From Bacteroidia bacterium (GTDB taxonomy: Bacteria > Bacteroidota > Bacteroidia > Bacteroidales > Azobacteroidaceae), in contig BNWW01000043.1 of the NCBI GenBank assembly GCA_025999115.1, positions 1 to 19,303 of the forward strand: 19,303 bases of DNA. Reading direction: 5' to 3'. Shown here one piece after another: positions 6,470 to 14,143 of this stretch. The notes beneath the pieces were generated by a model, which saw only the letters and a program-made list of their open reading frames with translations, did no database searches and was not told where the DNA came from. How positions within the stretch are numbered: the first letter of the stretch is position 1; each line of letters starts with the position of its first letter. The position numbers and the translations under genes were made by a program.

Positions 6470-7142
6470 CGATATAAAAGGCAATGTTCATGTACTGGAC
6501 ACCGTGGTTCCGGTTGAAAAACAAATGGAATATTTTCATTATTCCGAACTCGTGCGCCGCAATTTGAAAAACGAATCCATTGATGACTTGATTGAGGATT
6601 TGCAACGCGAGGATGTACCGTTGAGCGACCAAAAATATATGCTTTCGGTGTTGGCCATTTCGGGCGATGTGAAAGCGTTTCGCGCCATCGAAGCGTACAG
6701 CAGAGGCAATTATGATCCGGCATTGACCGATTGGGTGGCGATGTCGATCTTGCAAGCCAGAATAACCTTGGATTCCGAATTTTCGGACGAACGGCAAGTA
6801 TTCATTTCCAGCGGATTAGGCGGCAAAGGCGACAAATTACGTTTTTACGCCTTTTTCCAATCCGAAAAACTGATTCCGTTTACCGATTACCAACGCAATT
6901 TGATTACGCAGGAATTTTCTTATTCGATTAAAAAATATCAAGGCGAAGTCGAAGAAATTAAAATCGAAAAAAACTATTTTTCAATCCTGTTTCTAATTAA
7001 TTTACAGGAAGATATAAGAAAAATGATGGAAAGTGCATTGAACGAATGTAACGAGTACGGCGATTTCATCCATTCGAGTTTTGTAATTACAAATGTTAAG
7101 TGTTTTGATGAATACGACATCGAACGCGAATTAAGAAAATAA
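6456..7142 (+). CDS. Conserved-looking protein of unknown function (228 aa)
   Basis: The family is not one I can name. Residues ~25-105 are helical and read like a short HEAT-type repeat stretch (SIDDLIEDLQREDVPLSDQK, then SVLAISGDVKAFRAIEAY). This is followed by a distinctive GLGGKGDKLRFYAFF and an alpha/beta C-terminal half (SYSIKKYQGEVEEIKIE and FSILFLINLQEDIRKMME). There is no signal peptide or membrane helix, so it should be cytosolic. It starts 14 bases inside the glycosyltransferase gene, so the two are probably translated together; a partner or regulator of that enzyme is a fair guess. The next gene follows after 24 bases on the same strand. Confidence 0.75.
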   Translation: MGRNNDIKGNVHVLDTVVPVEKQMEYFHYSELVRRNLKNESIDDLIEDLQREDVPLSDQKYMLSVLAISGDVKAFRAIEAYSRGNYDPALTDWVAMSILQARITLDSEFSDERQVFISSGLGGKGDKLRFYAFFQSEKLIPFTDYQRNLITQEFSYSIKKYQGEVEEIKIEKNYFSILFLINLQEDIRKMMESALNECNEYGDFIHSSFVITNVKCFDEYDIERELRK

Positions 7143-7166
7143 TAATCATCTAAAATATAATGCATT

Positions 7167-8282
7167 ATGAAACAGTATGTTATGTGCCTGATGGCAGGAA
7201 TTTTAAGTTTTGCTTGTACGAAACAGGAAATCACATTGGTTGTTCACAATCCTTCCGCTTTTGATCGAAACAATGAAGTAACGGATGTGAAAATCGATCA
7301 AAAAACAATCGCCCGTTTGCCGGAATTGGCGTTGTTCGATGGCGAAAACAATCCGGTAGCGTATCAATTGACGGGAGAATATTTGTTATTTCCGGCTAAC
7401 GTAAAAGCCCAATCGGAAGCCGTTTATACCTTGAAAAAAGGAACGCTCGTTGTGACGGAATCTCTTACTTACGCCGCTCAAAAAATACCCGAAAAACGCA
7501 ACGACATTGCGTGGGAAAACGATTTGGCGACTTACCGGATGTATTGTAAAACACTGCTTCCGGCCGAACCGAATACTTCCAACGGAGTGGATATTTGGTT
7601 CAAAAAACAAGCAGCGCCCATGATTGACCCAATGTTTACTTACGAAAATTACCATTCCGAACAAACCGAAGGCGTGGATGCTTATTCCGTGAACGGTAAA
7701 ACTTTGGGCGCCGGCGGGATAGCCGCTTTTGTGAATGACAGTCTTTGGTTGCACGCACCTTACGACGAATGTGAAATTATAGCCAACGGCCCCTTGCGTT
7801 CCGAATTTATTCTGCATTATCACAATGTGGAAATTGCGGGCGATTTTTATTGTAAAACTGTTCGTATCTCGACGCAAGCCAACGGATTACTGAACAAAGC
7901 GGTTGTGAAATACGAAGGCAAAGACAAACCGGTGCAATTGGCGGCCGGCATTTATTTGCATACCAATCAAGCGCCGCATATTCCCAATGGAGTTGAATTG
8001 GCGGCTGATGAAATTATTGCGTATGCCGAAAATCCGAGTGAAGGCCACGTTACCTCGCCCGATCCGCGGATGTATATCGGCGTTTATATGCCTGAAGCTA
8101 CGGACACGCTCACTTATAATCATCAATTGTTGATTTTGCGCAACTATACCATCGGCACGGAAATTACCTATTATTTTGGTGGCGGATGGAATATTTTTCC
8201 CGCCGGAAGATATGCAGCCGATAGCGATTGGTTGAAAGCGTTGCAGCAGTTTAAAGAAATGATTAACAATCCCTTGTATTAA
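7167..8282 (+). CDS. DUF4861-family lipoprotein
   Basis: The N-terminus is a lipoprotein signal: MKQYVMCLMAGILSFAC with lipobox LSFAC, lipidated at Cys17. The rest (371 residues in all) is a beta-rich domain of the DUF4861 type, with the characteristic opening ITLVVHNPSAFDRNNEV and later the WFKK, SVNGKTLGAGGIA and RNYTIGTEITYYFGGGW segments. Members occur in Bacteroidota near polysaccharide-use genes and resemble sugar-binding or lyase-like beta-sandwich proteins; no reaction is established to my knowledge. The residues after Cys17 (TKQE) are not a clear surface-export signal, so the side of the outer membrane is open. It is last in the lysA run. Its stop overlaps the stop of the convergent polyferredoxin gene. 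Confidence 0.8.
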   Translation: MKQYVMCLMAGILSFACTKQEITLVVHNPSAFDRNNEVTDVKIDQKTIARLPELALFDGENNPVAYQLTGEYLLFPANVKAQSEAVYTLKKGTLVVTESLTYAAQKIPEKRNDIAWENDLATYRMYCKTLLPAEPNTSNGVDIWFKKQAAPMIDPMFTYENYHSEQTEGVDAYSVNGKTLGAGGIAAFVNDSLWLHAPYDECEIIANGPLRSEFILHYHNVEIAGDFYCKTVRISTQANGLLNKAVVKYEGKDKPVQLAAGIYLHTNQAPHIPNGVELAADEIIAYAENPSEGHVTSPDPRMYIGVYMPEATDTLTYNHQLLILRNYTIGTEITYYFGGGWNIFPAGRYAADSDWLKALQQFKEMINNPLY

Positions 8283-9823
8283 AACCCAAAATCCAGTTCT
8301 TGGGTTTCCTGATTTTCTTGCGGTTCATCTTTCGGTCGTTCAGCCGTTTGGTGAACCGTATTTGCTAACACATTGATGGCTTTGACCGGACGCACGGGAC
8401 AAATGGATTCGCAGCCGCCGCAACCAATGCACAAATATTCATAAACGTGAGGAATCGTCAATCCGTCTTCGTAGGGTTCCATTTTCACGGCTTGCACCGG
8501 ACAATGTTCCGAACAGGCGCCGCAAGAAGTGTGATCGGTAAACACTACGCAACGGTCGCGCTCAAATTGGGCGATACCGATTTGTGTAACTCGTTTTTCT
8601 TCAATGGTTAAAGGTTCGATGGCGCCGTTGGGACAAATGCTCGAACATTTTTTACAATTATAATTGCAAAAAGCGCCTTCGTAAAACGACAAATAGGGTT
8701 TGAAAGCATAATTCCATCCGAACGAAAATCCGGCCGGTTTCAAAATTTGTTGGGGACAATGGGTGATACATAAATGGCATGCCGTGCATTTTTCTGTAAA
8801 ATGTTTTAAACTTTTCGAGCCGGGAGGCGTTATTGGCCGTAATTTGGTAACATCCACCGTTTTTTTTCCTTTCGCCCATGCTGGAATTGCCGGAACACTT
8901 GCCGCCATGAAAACCGAGGTGGTCAAAAATTGTCGCCGGCTTGTATCGGTTTCTTTTTCAGAAGTTTGTTGTTTTTTTATCATTGAAAATCCCGGTTTGT
9001 AAATCAATGCGCGTTGGTTGCAACGCTCCAAACAATTGAAACAAGTTACGCAACGTGAGGCGTCGATTTTTCCTCCTTTGCTGTCGATACATTCCGATTT
9101 ACAAGCTTTGGCGCATACGCCGCATTTCGTACATTTCGATTCGTCGATGGTAATTTTGAAAATCGAGAAACGCGAAATCAATCCCAAAAACGAGCCGACG
9201 GGACAAATTGTATTGCAAAACAATCGTCCGTGCAACACCGCTAAAACACCCACTAAAAGCAAAGAAATCAAAGCAATAACAAACGAAGAAACGCTAATCG
9301 TATGAATCGTGATTTGATAAAAATCGTAATTATTGAATTGCAACGCCATCCAATTCAACGCATTATTTCCCGCTACTACGATGGGACGGAAAATATTAGC
9401 CGCTATACGACCGAAATTGCTGTAAGGATCCAAATAAACCAATGCCGCGTTGCTTCCGAACAACAAGAAAAGAATGCAAATCGCTAACAGACTGTAACGC
9501 ACAATATTATACGGTTTCTGATAATGATACCAGCGTTTCTTTTTGTTTTTCTTTTTTCCGCGTTTGGTAAACCAAGCGAGGATGTCTTGAAAAATACCCA
9601 AAGGGCAAACGACCGAACAATAAATCCGGCCGAATAAAAAAGTCAATAAAAATAATACGATTAATGCGCCCACAGCACCTGCCATCAGTAAAGGTACCAA
9701 TTGCAAATGTGCAAAAATATGCAATTCACGAGGCGTATGTCCCGTAAAATCACAAAAAAATACAGTTAGTAACGAGAAAACGGCGACTGCCAAGATTACC
9801 CGTATTATTTTTAATGCATTCAT
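8279..9823 (-). CDS. Membrane polyferredoxin, NapH-NapG-like fusion
   Basis: This 514-residue protein seems to carry electrons across the inner membrane. The first half is NapH-like: four or more membrane helices (~8-25, ~42-66, ~107-130, ~172-198), two CxxxCP motifs (C69/C73 and C203/C207), and two cytosolic [4Fe-4S] sites (C231-C241 and C258-C268). A twin-arginine-like segment then follows, SRRQFLTTSVFMAASVPAIP (295-314). The C-terminal half is NapG-like: LRPITPPGS, then four more clusters (C346-C356, C386-C397, C425/C434-C441, C465-C475). NapH and NapG are normally separate proteins taking quinol electrons to periplasmic nitrate reductase; here they are fused and no nitrate reductase is present. 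The gene lies downstream of a Tat-exported DUF362 protein, with a repeat-filled 122-base gap. The electron acceptor is unknown. Confidence 0.85.
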   Translation of the reverse strand: MNALKIIRVILAVAVFSLLTVFFCDFTGHTPRELHIFAHLQLVPLLMAGAVGALIVLFLLTFLFGRIYCSVVCPLGIFQDILAWFTKRGKKKNKKKRWYHYQKPYNIVRYSLLAICILFLLFGSNAALVYLDPYSNFGRIAANIFRPIVVAGNNALNWMALQFNNYDFYQITIHTISVSSFVIALISLLLVGVLAVLHGRLFCNTICPVGSFLGLISRFSIFKITIDESKCTKCGVCAKACKSECIDSKGGKIDASRCVTCFNCLERCNQRALIYKPGFSMIKKQQTSEKETDTSRRQFLTTSVFMAASVPAIPAWAKGKKTVDVTKLRPITPPGSKSLKHFTEKCTACHLCITHCPQQILKPAGFSFGWNYAFKPYLSFYEGAFCNYNCKKCSSICPNGAIEPLTIEEKRVTQIGIAQFERDRCVVFTDHTSCGACSEHCPVQAVKMEPYEDGLTIPHVYEYLCIGCGGCESICPVRPVKAINVLANTVHQTAERPKDEPQENQETQELDFGF

Positions 9824-9830
9824 AATAAAT

Positions 9831-9845
9831 ATTGTTTAAAACAAT
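9831..9845. repeat. Short palindrome just upstream of the polyferredoxin start
   Basis: ATTGTTT and AAACAAT pair perfectly around one central A, beginning 8 bases upstream of the minus-strand ATG. It could be an operator or a weak RNA hairpin controlling translation. Nothing else supports a function. Confidence 0.4.
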
Positions 9846-9860
9846 GTCATTCCCCTTAGC

Positions 9861-9936
9861 GTCATTCCTGCGAAAGCAGGAATCTCCTACAAAAACAATT
9901 GATATTCAGGAGATTGCGGGTCAAGCCCGCAATGAC
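9861..9936. repeat. Palindromic intergenic repeat element (two hairpins in a larger inverted repeat)
   Basis: GTCATT at 9861 and AATGAC ending at 9936 are inverted ends. Inside are hairpin 1 (ATTCCTGC, GAAA tetraloop, GCAGGAAT; 9864-9883), hairpin 2 (TTGCGGG, TCAAG loop, CCCGCAA; 9914-9932) and an inner inverted pair AATCTCCT (9881-9888)/AGGAGATT (9908-9915). A partial extra GTCATTCC lies at 9846. The form is that of dispersed palindromic repeats known in many bacterial genomes, sitting between genes. It splits the DUF362 gene from the polyferredoxin gene and could attenuate or stabilise the transcript. Copy number cannot be judged from one window. Confidence 0.8.
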
Positions 9937-9945
9937 CAAGAGTAA

Positions 9946-10875
9946 TTATAACTTGATTCGTTTAATATTGAGTTTATCCAATTTTTGTGTTCCCAATTTC
10001 AACTTTTCACCGTTAGCGATATGTCCCACTTCGTTAATATCCATTTTTTCCACTTGATTGAAAAGACCAATGGCAGCCGTATCCGCCGCTACGATGTTGG
10101 GAGAAATAATGATCGCCTTCAAAAGCGAAGTATCCGAAACGGAGCGACCTTGCGGTCCATGTTTGCGCATACAACGATAAGCGTCGATAATGTTTAATGC
10201 TGGTTTTTTCTTCCAAGTACAAATATCGGCGATACATTGTTGCAAATCGTGGCTGTGGAAAAACGGCCGGTCGTCCACAATTCCCATGTAATTTTTCATG
10301 GCAATCGACATTTTGGCGCCACCGTGATTCTTCAAAACCGGAACATTAAACCAAATATCGGCTTCCAACAATGCCTGATGAATGGTTGTTGTTTTCAATT
10401 GTACTGCTTGCGGTAACGAAACTTCCTTGTAATAACTCGAATCGTTGGCCGGAAGCATCACTCCGCCGGCGGCTTCTACGGCTTTTTTGATGCCGGAATT
10501 GTTGTAACAACGCTGCCAATTATCGCAAGTATGATCGAAAACCGTTACTTTTTTGGCGCCGGCTTGCAGACATTGTTTTACCAATTCACCCACCAAATCG
10601 GGATTCGTATTGGCCGCATAATCCGGTTTTTTATCCCATCCGATATTCGGTTTGATGACTACGCTTTGTCCTTTTTTCACGTATTTTTCGATGCCGCCCA
10701 TTTCTTTGAGCGCGCGTTGCAACAAGGCGACGGGTTCGCCACCCATGACGGCTACCAAATCGGGAGCCGATTCAACTGCTATTTCATTTTTCAGAAGTGC
10801 AGCCGATAAGTTATTGAAAGTAAGCGCACTAACGCCAAAAGCAACCGATGCTTTTAAGAAACCTCTACGTTCCAT
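9946..10875 (-). CDS. Tat-exported DUF362-domain protein
   Basis: The N-terminus is a twin-arginine signal (ERRGFLKAS at 2-10, then a hydrophobic stretch to ~25), so the protein is folded in the cytosol, likely with a cofactor, and exported. The DUF362 domain shows VVIKPNIGWDKKP (72-84), VTVFDHTCDNWQRC (110-123), NVPVLKNHGGAKMSIAMKNY (177-196) and AADTAAIG (263-270). Many DUF362 proteins carry a ferredoxin domain; this one does not. It has six cysteines (102, 117, 123, 214, 219, 235) that might hold a metal or cluster. It starts 7 bases after the lipoprotein gene, and the polyferredoxin gene follows. The three probably act together, with this protein as periplasmic redox partner; that is inference. 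Confidence 0.85.
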   Translation of the reverse strand: MERRGFLKASVAFGVSALTFNNLSAALLKNEIAVESAPDLVAVMGGEPVALLQRALKEMGGIEKYVKKGQSVVIKPNIGWDKKPDYAANTNPDLVGELVKQCLQAGAKKVTVFDHTCDNWQRCYNNSGIKKAVEAAGGVMLPANDSSYYKEVSLPQAVQLKTTTIHQALLEADIWFNVPVLKNHGGAKMSIAMKNYMGIVDDRPFFHSHDLQQCIADICTWKKKPALNIIDAYRCMRKHGPQGRSVSDTSLLKAIIISPNIVAADTAAIGLFNQVEKMDINEVGHIANGEKLKLGTQKLDKLNIKRIKL

Positions 10876-10882
10876 ACTCTAT

Positions 10883-11488
10883 TTATTTTTTTAATTGAAA
10901 AGAAAGCGGGATATAACTTGGCGTTTTAAGCGTTTGATTACCAACCACAAAGCTGGGTTGTAATTTCATAGTAACATTGCTGCTACCGCCACTGATACCG
11001 GCCAAGCTCAAAGCGATATTTTTAATTGATTCCAACGATTGGCCACTCAATACTTGTTTGAGGTCGAATGCCATATTTATCGGCAATACCGATTTTTTTC
11101 CACCGTCGATTTGTAATCTTTGGGCAATGCTTCCGGTCGTCATTTGCCGGCCGTCGATTTCCATCACATAATCCAAACCGTTCAACAAGGCGGCTTGCAT
11201 TCCCGGATTGGTTACATCCAAATTCAAGGTAAAATTGATGGGTAATGTTCCGCCCGAAGTGGCAAAAGCTGAAGTCAATTTAATCAAATCCAAGGGATTC
11301 AAACTTGTTAAACTTGTGATATTCTGTAAATTAATACCACTCAAGGCAACGCTTGAAATCGAATTAAATTCGTATTTACATTGAGTCAGTTGATACGTTC
11401 CAAGAGCTTGTTTACCCAAATCTTTTACTACATCACAAGAAGAGAACATCAAAAAAGCGATGCTCAATAAAGAAACCATTTTTTTCAT
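10883..11488 (-). CDS. Lipoprotein of unknown function (201 aa)
   Basis: MKKMVSLLSIAFLMFSSC is a lipoprotein signal with Cys18 as the lipid site. The mature part is beta-rich with repeated short polar/hydrophobic strands (LPINFTLNLDVTNPGMQAAL, YVMEIDGRQMTTGSI, NVTMKLQPSFVVG). This recalls the LEA type-2/WHy immunoglobulin-like fold: a strand pair with NPG followed by a GLDY strand. I cannot name the family with confidence. It is the first gene of the probable unit lipoprotein-DUF362-polyferredoxin. A TACATTTG -7 element lies 27 bases upstream of its start, so the unit is likely transcribed from there. Confidence 0.8.
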   Translation of the reverse strand: MKKMVSLLSIAFLMFSSCDVVKDLGKQALGTYQLTQCKYEFNSISSVALSGINLQNITSLTSLNPLDLIKLTSAFATSGGTLPINFTLNLDVTNPGMQAALLNGLDYVMEIDGRQMTTGSIAQRLQIDGGKKSVLPINMAFDLKQVLSGQSLESIKNIALSLAGISGGSSNVTMKLQPSFVVGNQTLKTPSYIPLSFQLKK

Positions 11489-11515
11489 ATTTGAATTTTA
11501 AAAAATTTCAAGTTG

Positions 11516-11523
11516 CAAATGTA
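11516..11523 (-). promoter_or_regulatory. -7 element for the lipoprotein/DUF362 unit
   Basis: TACATTTG on the minus strand fits TAnnTTTG, 27 bases before the lipoprotein ATG at 11488. No matching -33 TTTG lies at 19-21 bases, so the call rests on the -7 element and position. Confidence 0.5.
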
Positions 11524-11575
11524 ATGAAAGTTTTGGATTTGATGAACGGAATGATTCAAATTCTTGCAAAATTTG

Positions 11576-12427
11576 TTACATCAATTGTAAATCTTTTAAC
11601 AAATCGGGTAAACTTTGTTCAAAATGGACGCCGAAACGAAGGTCGGTTCCCGCTTCCGCCGTTTTACGAATGGCCGAAGTGGTAAAGCGAACGGCAATGG
11701 TAGCCGCATCGTTCAAATCGAAATCGTTGAGCAATGCCGACAACAAAGCCGAACCGAACACATCGCCCGTACCGTGGTAATAGCCCGAAATGCGTTTTTC
11801 TAAAGCATAAGCGATTTTTCCGGTCGAAGCATCGTAAGTAGCGGCGCCCAATTCTTTTTCGTTGAAAAATACGCCTGTCAAAACGATTTTATTAGGGCCG
11901 ATGGCGCTTAATTTTTTCAGTACGCTTTCGATATATTCCGGTGTATAAGGGCCGGGATTGTAAGGTTCGCCGAGTAACAATGCCGCTTCGGTCAGATTCG
12001 GCACGATAATATCGGCTTTTTCGCACAATTGGCGCATTCCGACGGCAAATTCGGGCGAGAAAATTTTGTACAATTCGCCGTTGTCGGCCATGACCGGATC
12101 GACCAAAATCAGATTGTCCTTTGTTTTGAATGTTTCAAAAAATTTCGTTACTAAATTCAATTGTTCAAACGAACCCAAAAATCCGGTGTAGATGGCATCA
12201 AATTGAATATCAAGGGATTTCCAATGCGCGGTAATCGGGGCGATGTCGTCTGTTAAATCCCGGTAAGTGAATCCAGTAAATCCGCCGGTGTGGGTGGATA
12301 AAACGGCTGTGGGTAATACGGTGGTTTCGATTCCGGCTGCGGAAATAATCGGCAAAGCCACTGTAAGCGAACATTTTCCGAATCCGGAAATATCGTGAAT
12401 GGCTGCTACTCGTTTTAATCTTTTCAT
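11576..12427 (-). CDS. Pyridoxamine/pyridoxal kinase
   Basis: This cytosolic kinase phosphorylates B6 vitamers at the 5' hydroxyl with ATP, feeding PLP salvage. The 283 residues show the ribokinase-like pattern of the PdxK/PdxY group: VAAIHDISGFGKCSLTVALP at the start, LSTHTGGF (43-50, substrate lid), DPVMADNG (110-117), PNLTEAALLLG (143-153) and HGTGDVFGSALL (218-229) with Asp222 as the catalytic base. Length is normal. The gene lies 28 bases downstream of fabD and is probably co-transcribed with it. The closest type is the stand-alone bacterial pyridoxamine kinase; the exact preferred vitamer cannot be read from sequence, so no gene symbol is given. Confidence 0.93.
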   Translation of the reverse strand: MKRLKRVAAIHDISGFGKCSLTVALPIISAAGIETTVLPTAVLSTHTGGFTGFTYRDLTDDIAPITAHWKSLDIQFDAIYTGFLGSFEQLNLVTKFFETFKTKDNLILVDPVMADNGELYKIFSPEFAVGMRQLCEKADIIVPNLTEAALLLGEPYNPGPYTPEYIESVLKKLSAIGPNKIVLTGVFFNEKELGAATYDASTGKIAYALEKRISGYYHGTGDVFGSALLSALLNDFDLNDAATIAVRFTTSAIRKTAEAGTDLRFGVHFEQSLPDLLKDLQLM

Positions 12428-12455
12428 TTATAGTCCTTATTTTAAAATTAAACGA

Positions 12456-13334
12456 TTATGAAATACCTTTTGTGTTGACATCCGGGTTGATTTTTTTGAT
12501 TAATCCTTGTAAAACCGCACCAGGACCTAATTCCGTGAACGAATCAGCACCTGCTACAATCATGTTTTGCACCGATTGCGTCCATTTGACGGGAGCCGTT
12601 AATTGGGCAATCAAATTAGTTTTAATCACTTCGGGATCGGTTTCACTTTTTGTACTAACATTCTGAAATACAGGACATACCGGCTTTTGAAATTTGGTAG
12701 AATGGATGGCTTCTTCCAATTTGGTTTTTGCCGGTTGCATCAAGGGTGAATGGAAGGCGCCGCCCACATTGAGTTTCAAAGCGCGTTTGGCTCCGGCGGC
12801 TAAAAGTAGTTCGCAAGCCTTTTCCACACCGCTTAAACTGCCTGAAATCACGATTTGTCCGGGACAATTATAATTGGCGGGAACAACAATGTCGTCGATT
12901 TCGGCGCAGATTTTTTCGACCGTTTCGTCGGAAAGCGCCAAAACGGCAGCCATGGTGCCGGGATTTGCTTCGCCCGCTTTTTGCATGGCGCGCGCCCGTT
13001 GATATACTAATCGCAATCCGTCTTCAAACGACAGTGCACCGGAGGTTACCAATGCTGAAAATTCGCCCAAGGAATGACCTGCCGTCATATCCGGTTTAAA
13101 ATCAGCGCCTAACGTTTTTGCCAAGATAACCGAATGGAGAAAAATAGCCGGTTGTGTTACTTTGGTTTGTCGAAGATCTTCGTCGGTTCCTTCAAACATC
13201 AAATCGGTAATACGAAAACCTAAAAGATCGTTGGCTTCCTCAAACATAGCGTGTGCAACGGTCGATTGTCTGTATAAATCCAATCCCATACCCACAAATT
13301 GAGCACCCTGACCAGGGAATACAAATGCGTTCAT
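12456..13334 (-). CDS. fabD: Malonyl-CoA:ACP transacylase
   Basis: This enzyme moves malonyl groups from CoA to acyl carrier protein, giving the extender unit of fatty-acid synthesis. The 292 residues carry the full pattern: FPGQGAQFVGMG at the N-terminus (oxyanion hole Gln12), the nucleophile elbow GHSLGE with Ser88, QRARAM with Arg113 that binds the malonyl carboxylate, and GAFHSPLM with catalytic His195. Length is normal. A TACCTTTG -7 element lies 24 bases upstream of the start. It heads a two-gene unit with the pyridoxamine kinase. Confidence 0.97.
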   Translation of the reverse strand: MNAFVFPGQGAQFVGMGLDLYRQSTVAHAMFEEANDLLGFRITDLMFEGTDEDLRQTKVTQPAIFLHSVILAKTLGADFKPDMTAGHSLGEFSALVTSGALSFEDGLRLVYQRARAMQKAGEANPGTMAAVLALSDETVEKICAEIDDIVVPANYNCPGQIVISGSLSGVEKACELLLAAGAKRALKLNVGGAFHSPLMQPAKTKLEEAIHSTKFQKPVCPVFQNVSTKSETDPEVIKTNLIAQLTAPVKWTQSVQNMIVAGADSFTELGPGAVLQGLIKKINPDVNTKGIS

Positions 13335-13358
13335 TTTTGCCTATTTTTAATGAGGGCG

Positions 13359-13366
13359 CAAAGGTA
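13359..13366 (-). promoter_or_regulatory. -7 element for fabD
   Basis: TACCTTTG on the minus strand fits TAnnTTTG and lies 24 bases before the fabD start. No -33 element is seen at 19-21 bases. Confidence 0.5.
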
Positions 13367-13421
13367 CGAAATTTTTTAGGAATTATAAAATAAGTAAAAC
13401 AAATTATATAATTTTTTTGAT

Positions 13422-14132
13422 TTAATGGTCGGCGCGCTGCACAAAATAATCGTTCAAATCGGCAATTGCTTCGGGGGAGTTGAGGAGGTCTTTCACAATT
13501 TCTCCTTTTTCCAACAAAATCACGCGGGTCGAAATATCGGTCGTGTAATTGAGATTGTGGCTCGAAATCAGGACGGTCGTTTGCTTCTCTCTATTGATTT
13601 GTTGAATCATGTTCCGGATTTCGATTTGCGACGACGGGTCTAAAAAGTTGAACGGTTCGTCTAAAATCAATATTTCGGGTTGAGTCATCATGGCCGCCAT
13701 AATGCCGATTTTTTGCTTGTTTCCGGCCGAAAAATGGCGGATGTATTTCTTTTGTCCCAAAATTTCATCGTTCATAAAGCCTGCGAAAACGGATAAACGT
13801 TCGTTTAGTTCCTCTTTGTTCCAACCGTATGTATCCCCGATGAACGAAAAATATTCTTCAGGAGTGAGGAAGTCAATCAAGAAACGGTTATCAATGAATG
13901 CGCCGGTGTAATTTTTCCAGTCTTCAGATTGTGCAACGTTGGCGTTTTTGCTCAACACTACGCCCGAATCGGCTTTCAACAAATCCAGCAACAAGCGGAA
14001 TAAAGTGGTTTTTCCGGCACCGTTGTTACCGACCAAACCTAATAAAGTTCCTTTTTCAATGTTTAATTCGGGGATATTCAAGGCGACTTTTTCACCGAAA
14101 CATTTTACTAAATTATTGATTTGCAGTTCCAT
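13422..14132 (-). CDS. ABC transporter ATP-binding protein (pairs with DUF5687 permease)
   Basis: This is the ATPase subunit of a membrane ABC system. It has Walker A GNNGAGKTT (35-43), a degenerate signature FSAGNKQKIG (134-143, with SAGNK in place of LSGGQ), Walker B ILILDEP (154-160), and the H-loop in VLISSHNL. The 236 residues contain only the nucleotide-binding domain. Its start is 11 bases after the DUF5687 gene, so both are translated from one message and should form one exporter. The substrate is unknown. The SAGNKQ-type signature is common in ABC-2-type exporters of this phylum. Confidence 0.93.
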   Translation of the reverse strand: MELQINNLVKCFGEKVALNIPELNIEKGTLLGLVGNNGAGKTTLFRLLLDLLKADSGVVLSKNANVAQSEDWKNYTGAFIDNRFLIDFLTPEEYFSFIGDTYGWNKEELNERLSVFAGFMNDEILGQKKYIRHFSAGNKQKIGIMAAMMTQPEILILDEPFNFLDPSSQIEIRNMIQQINREKQTTVLISSHNLNYTTDISTRVILLEKGEIVKDLLNSPEAIADLNDYFVQRADH

Positions 14133-14143
14133 ATCTTTTAAAT

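Noticed and set aside
9861..9936. CRISPR-like repeats
   Set aside because: The repeats are a single set of palindromes without regularly spaced unique spacers.
13401..13414. AT-only palindrome AAATTATATAATTT before a T-run
   Set aside because: It lies in very AT-rich DNA, has no G-C pairs and points against the surrounding minus-strand genes, so it is not a convincing terminator.
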